Assembly (NCBI GenBank): GCA_021731445.1
Contig: JAKFXK010000067.1
Location: forward strand, 1 to 38,617
Direction: 5' to 3'
Source of the DNA: Nevskiaceae bacterium
GTDB lineage: Bacteria > Pseudomonadota > Gammaproteobacteria > Nevskiales > Nevskiaceae
DNA: 38,617 nucleotides
Shown one piece after another: positions 36,629 to 38,617 of this stretch. How positions within the stretch are numbered: the stretch's first letter is position 1; every line of letters starts with the position of its first letter. A program made the position numbers and the translations under genes. A model generated the notes under the pieces. It saw nothing but the letters and a program-made list of their open reading frames with translations, had not been told where the DNA came from and made no database searches.

Positions 36629-37995
36629 TAGTGCGTTGCCTCCATGGTCTGTAGTCCGAGCAAGGCCGTCACCACGCGCTCCATGCGCGCCGAGCGCGAG
36701 CCTTTCACCAGCACGGTCGTGAGGGGCTTGAGCTGCGGCTTGAGAGCGACGACGAGTTCATCGAGCGAGTCGAAAGCCCTGCCACCGATGCCAAAGGTTT
36801 TGGCGGCATGGGCTGAGCGGGGGCCGAGCGTGAGCAGGCTGTTCAAGCCGAGCGCCTTGGCCTCGATGCCTGCACGCGCGTGCAGCGCATCTGCCGTCGG
36901 GCCCAGCTCCGCCATGTCGCCCAGCACCAGTACACGCTGGCCCGGTTCTTTCGCTAGCAAGGCCATTGCCGCAGCAAGCGAGGTGGGGTTGGCGTTGTAA
37001 CTGTCGTCGATCAGCCTCGCACCGCTGGCGGTGGTGTGGATGACGACGCGGCCCTTGGGGCGCTCCACGTTCTGCAAGCCGCTGGCGATCGTATCCACCG
37101 AGAGGCCGAGCGCATGTCCGGCGGCGGCGGCGGCCAGCGCGTTGGCAATGTTGTGGCGGCCCGGCAGCGGCAGTTTGACCGTGGCGCTGCCATCCGGCGT
37201 GAGCAGGGTAAAGAGGTTGCCATCGACGGTACTCAGCAGGTCTTCGGCGCGAACCTCGGCATGCGCAGCAAAGCCGAAGCTGACGATGCGATTGCACTCG
37301 CCGTCTCTCTGGGCGAGTTTTTTCCATAGGCCGGCATAGGCATCATCGGCGTTGATGACGGCCACACCTTGCTGCAAGGCTGCAAACAGTTCGCCCTTCG
37401 CGCGCGCCACACCCTCGCGCGTGCCAAAACCTTCGAGATGCGCATCGCCGGCCTGGGTGACGACAGCCACGGTTGGCCGCGCGAGACTTGCGAGCAGGGC
37501 GATCTCACCGGGGTTGCTCGCGCCCATTTCGACAACGGCGGTGCGATGTTCGGGCCTGATCTTGAGCAAGGTCAGCGGCACGCCGATGTGGTTGTTGAGA
37601 TTGCCCTCGGTCGCCAGCACCGGGCCGCGCGCGGCAAACACCGCGGCCAGCAATTGCTTGGTGGTGGTCTTGCCATTGCTGCCGGTCACGCCGATCAGGG
37701 GCAGGTCGAAGTCCTCGCGCCAGCTAGCAGCAAGTGCCTGCAATGCCGGCAGCGTGTCGGGCACCACCAGCTGCGCGACGGCGGCATCGACCTTGCGCGA
37801 AACCAGCGCACCGATGGCGCCCTTGCCGGCGGCCTCGGCGACGAAATCGTGCGCATCGAAACGTTCGCCCTTCAAGGCCACGAAGAGATCGCCGGGCCGG
37901 ATCGCGCGGGTGTCGGTGACCACGCGCAGGTAGCGTGCATCGGCACCACGCAGCGGCACTTTCAGTCGGCGGGCGGCGGCGGCGAGCATTTCCAT
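36628..37995 (-). CDS. murF: UDP-MurNAc-tripeptide-D-alanyl-D-alanine ligase
   Basis: MurF adds D-Ala-D-Ala to complete the UDP-MurNAc-pentapeptide. The 455-residue protein has [23 protein letters not shown] near its start and the ATP loop GSNGKTTT (105-112). The catalytic domain then has [13 protein letters not shown] and [10 protein letters not shown], and the C-terminal domain contains GDMAELG. ATG 37993-37995 overlaps the murE stop by one base (TGATG). A slightly longer in-frame reading back to 38013 is not needed. Confidence 0.97.
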   Translation of the reverse strand: MEMLAAAARRLKVPLRGADARYLRVVTDTRAIRPGDLFVALKGERFDAHDFVAEAAGKGAIGALVSRKVDAAVAQLVVPDTLPALQALAASWREDFDLPLIGVTGSNGKTTTKQLLAAVFAARGPVLATEGNLNNHIGVPLTLLKIRPEHRTAVVEMGASNPGEIALLASLARPTVAVVTQAGDAHLEGFGTREGVARAKGELFAALQQGVAVINADDAYAGLWKKLAQRDGECNRIVSFGFAAHAEVRAEDLLSTVDGNLFTLLTPDGSATVKLPLPGRHNIANALAAAAAGHALGLSVDTIASGLQNVERPKGRVVIHTTASGARLIDDSYNANPTSLAAAMALLAKEPGQRVLVLGDMAELGPTADALHARAGIEAKALGLNSLLTLGPRSAHAAKTFGIGGRAFDSLDELVVALKPQLKPLTTVLVKGSRSARMERVVTALLGLQTMEATH

Positions 37996-38617
37996 CAGGC
38001 GCGCGCCTCGCAACCCACCAGTGCGGCCACGAAAGCCCGATCACTGAACGGGCGCACTTCGGTACCCACGGTCTGTGTGGTCTCGTGCCCCTTGCCCGCC
38101 ACTACCACGACATCATCAGGGCCAGCCTCCCGCACAGCGGCACGGATGGCCTCGGCGCGGTCGTGGATGATGCGAGCCGTTGCGCGGTGACTGGTCGATA
38201 GGCCAGCCAAAACATCGTTGACGATAGCCGTCGGAGTTTCACTCCGAGGGTTATCGTCCGTGATGATTGCCACATCGGCGCCCTGCACTGCCGCAGCACC
38301 CATTAGTGGCCGCTTGCCGCGGTCCCGATCACCGCCGCAGCCGAACACGCAGATGAGCTGGCCCGCGCAATGCGCGCGCACGGCCTTGAGGATCTGCGTG
38401 AGTGCTTCCGGCGTGTGGGCGTAATCGACCACCACCAGCGGTGCGGCTTTTGGCCCCTTGAAGCCCTCGATACGGCCCGGCACGGTCTTGAGCCGGGCGA
38501 GCACCGGCACGGCATCGGCGAGTGGACGCGGTAAAACCTGTGGTTTTTTCAACCAGGTTTTAACGCTGGTGTTGTTGCTATTATGCTTAAAGCGGTCGCC
38601 GATAGCCACGGCGACGC
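37995..38617 (-). CDS. murE: UDP-MurNAc-L-alanyl-D-glutamate-2,6-diaminopimelate ligase (C-terminal part, runs off the window)
   Basis: Only the last 207 or so codons are visible. The C-terminal domain starts RPLADAVPVLARLKTVPGRIE, then has VVDYAHTPEAL, FGCGGDRDRGKRP and the DNPR motif that recognises meso-diaminopimelate (DDNPRSE), and GKGHE near the end. These fit MurE and argue that the third residue of the peptide is meso-DAP. Near the edge an AT-rich stretch (about 38530-38595) encodes residues that do not look like MurE. The stop overlaps murF. Confidence 0.93.
   Translation of the reverse strand, partial: VAVAIGDRFKHNSNNTSVKTWLKKPQVLPRPLADAVPVLARLKTVPGRIEGFKGPKAAPLVVVDYAHTPEALTQILKAVRAHCAGQLICVFGCGGDRDRGKRPLMGAAAVQGADVAIITDDNPRSETPTAIVNDVLAGLSTSHRATARIIHDRAEAIRAAVREAGPDDVVVVAGKGHETTQTVGTEVRPFSDRAFVAALVGCEARA
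38220..38258. repeat. 39-bp near-perfect inverted repeat within murE
   Basis: 18-bp arms (38220-38237 and 38241-38258) with two mismatches surround a 3-nt loop. The arms encode the DDNPRSETPTAIVND region. It may be a chance outcome of codon choice in a conserved motif or a hairpin with mRNA effects. The reading frame is intact. Confidence 0.55.
38532..38562. repeat. AT-rich hairpin within murE
   Basis: TAAAACCT-GGTT type arms (12 paired bases with a 2-nt bulge) surround a short T-rich loop. The stretch is far richer in A and T than the rest of murE and encodes an unusual segment (KTWLKKPQVL). It resembles an in-frame palindromic insertion. The window ends 55 nt further on, so the upstream edge cannot be checked. 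Confidence 0.55.

Overview
The window looks like a chromosome segment of a GC-rich betaproteobacterium. The basis is gene order: pilB-pilC-pilD-coaE-zapD-yacG, then a Nudix gene, argJ, secA, an M23 peptidase, a DciA-like gene, lpxC and the division and cell-wall (dcw) cluster from ftsZ back to murE. The murC-murB-ddl-ftsQ order also fits that class. I cannot name the genus from sequence alone.

Positions 1-10143 (+ strand) hold a surface-glycan locus of tightly packed, often overlapping genes. It contains the end of a possible membrane protein, a protein resembling alpha/alpha-toroid (terpene-cyclase-like) folds, four class I SAM methyltransferase-like genes, a cupin, a DegT-type sugar aminotransferase, three family-2 glycosyltransferases and one GT-B-like glycosyltransferase. 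A GT4 gene (10186-11400, - strand) closes the locus and is divergent from pilB. The set suggests a methylated amino-sugar-containing glycan. That is inference.

Positions 11436-17012 (+ strand) encode the type IV pilus core (assembly ATPase PilB, platform PilC, prepilin peptidase PilD), then CoaE, ZapD and YacG. From 16982 onwards almost everything is on the - strand: a Nudix/thiamine-phosphate-synthase-like fusion, ArgJ, SecA and an M23 peptidase. A short DciA-like gene on the + strand is divergent from the peptidase, and lpxC faces it.

Positions 24848-38617 (- strand) are the dcw operon, transcribed murE-murF-mraY-murD-ftsW-murG-murC-murB-ddl-ftsQ-ftsA-ftsZ. Most junctions overlap by 1-4 nt. 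A strong rho-independent terminator lies after ftsZ. These genes make the UDP-MurNAc-pentapeptide and lipid II precursors and the core divisome.

The least ordinary feature is a series of palindromic elements in otherwise conservative housekeeping DNA. They sit between argJ and secA (141-bp imperfect palindrome), between lpxC and ftsZ, between murB and ddl (124-bp element with a 30-bp perfect hairpin), inside the 3' end of ftsQ (four clustered hairpins that encode an extra tail of about 64 residues), and inside murE (an AT-rich hairpin that encodes an apparent insertion). Two mini-ORFs (murD/ftsW and pilD/coaE) bridge gene pairs with stop/start overlaps at both ends.
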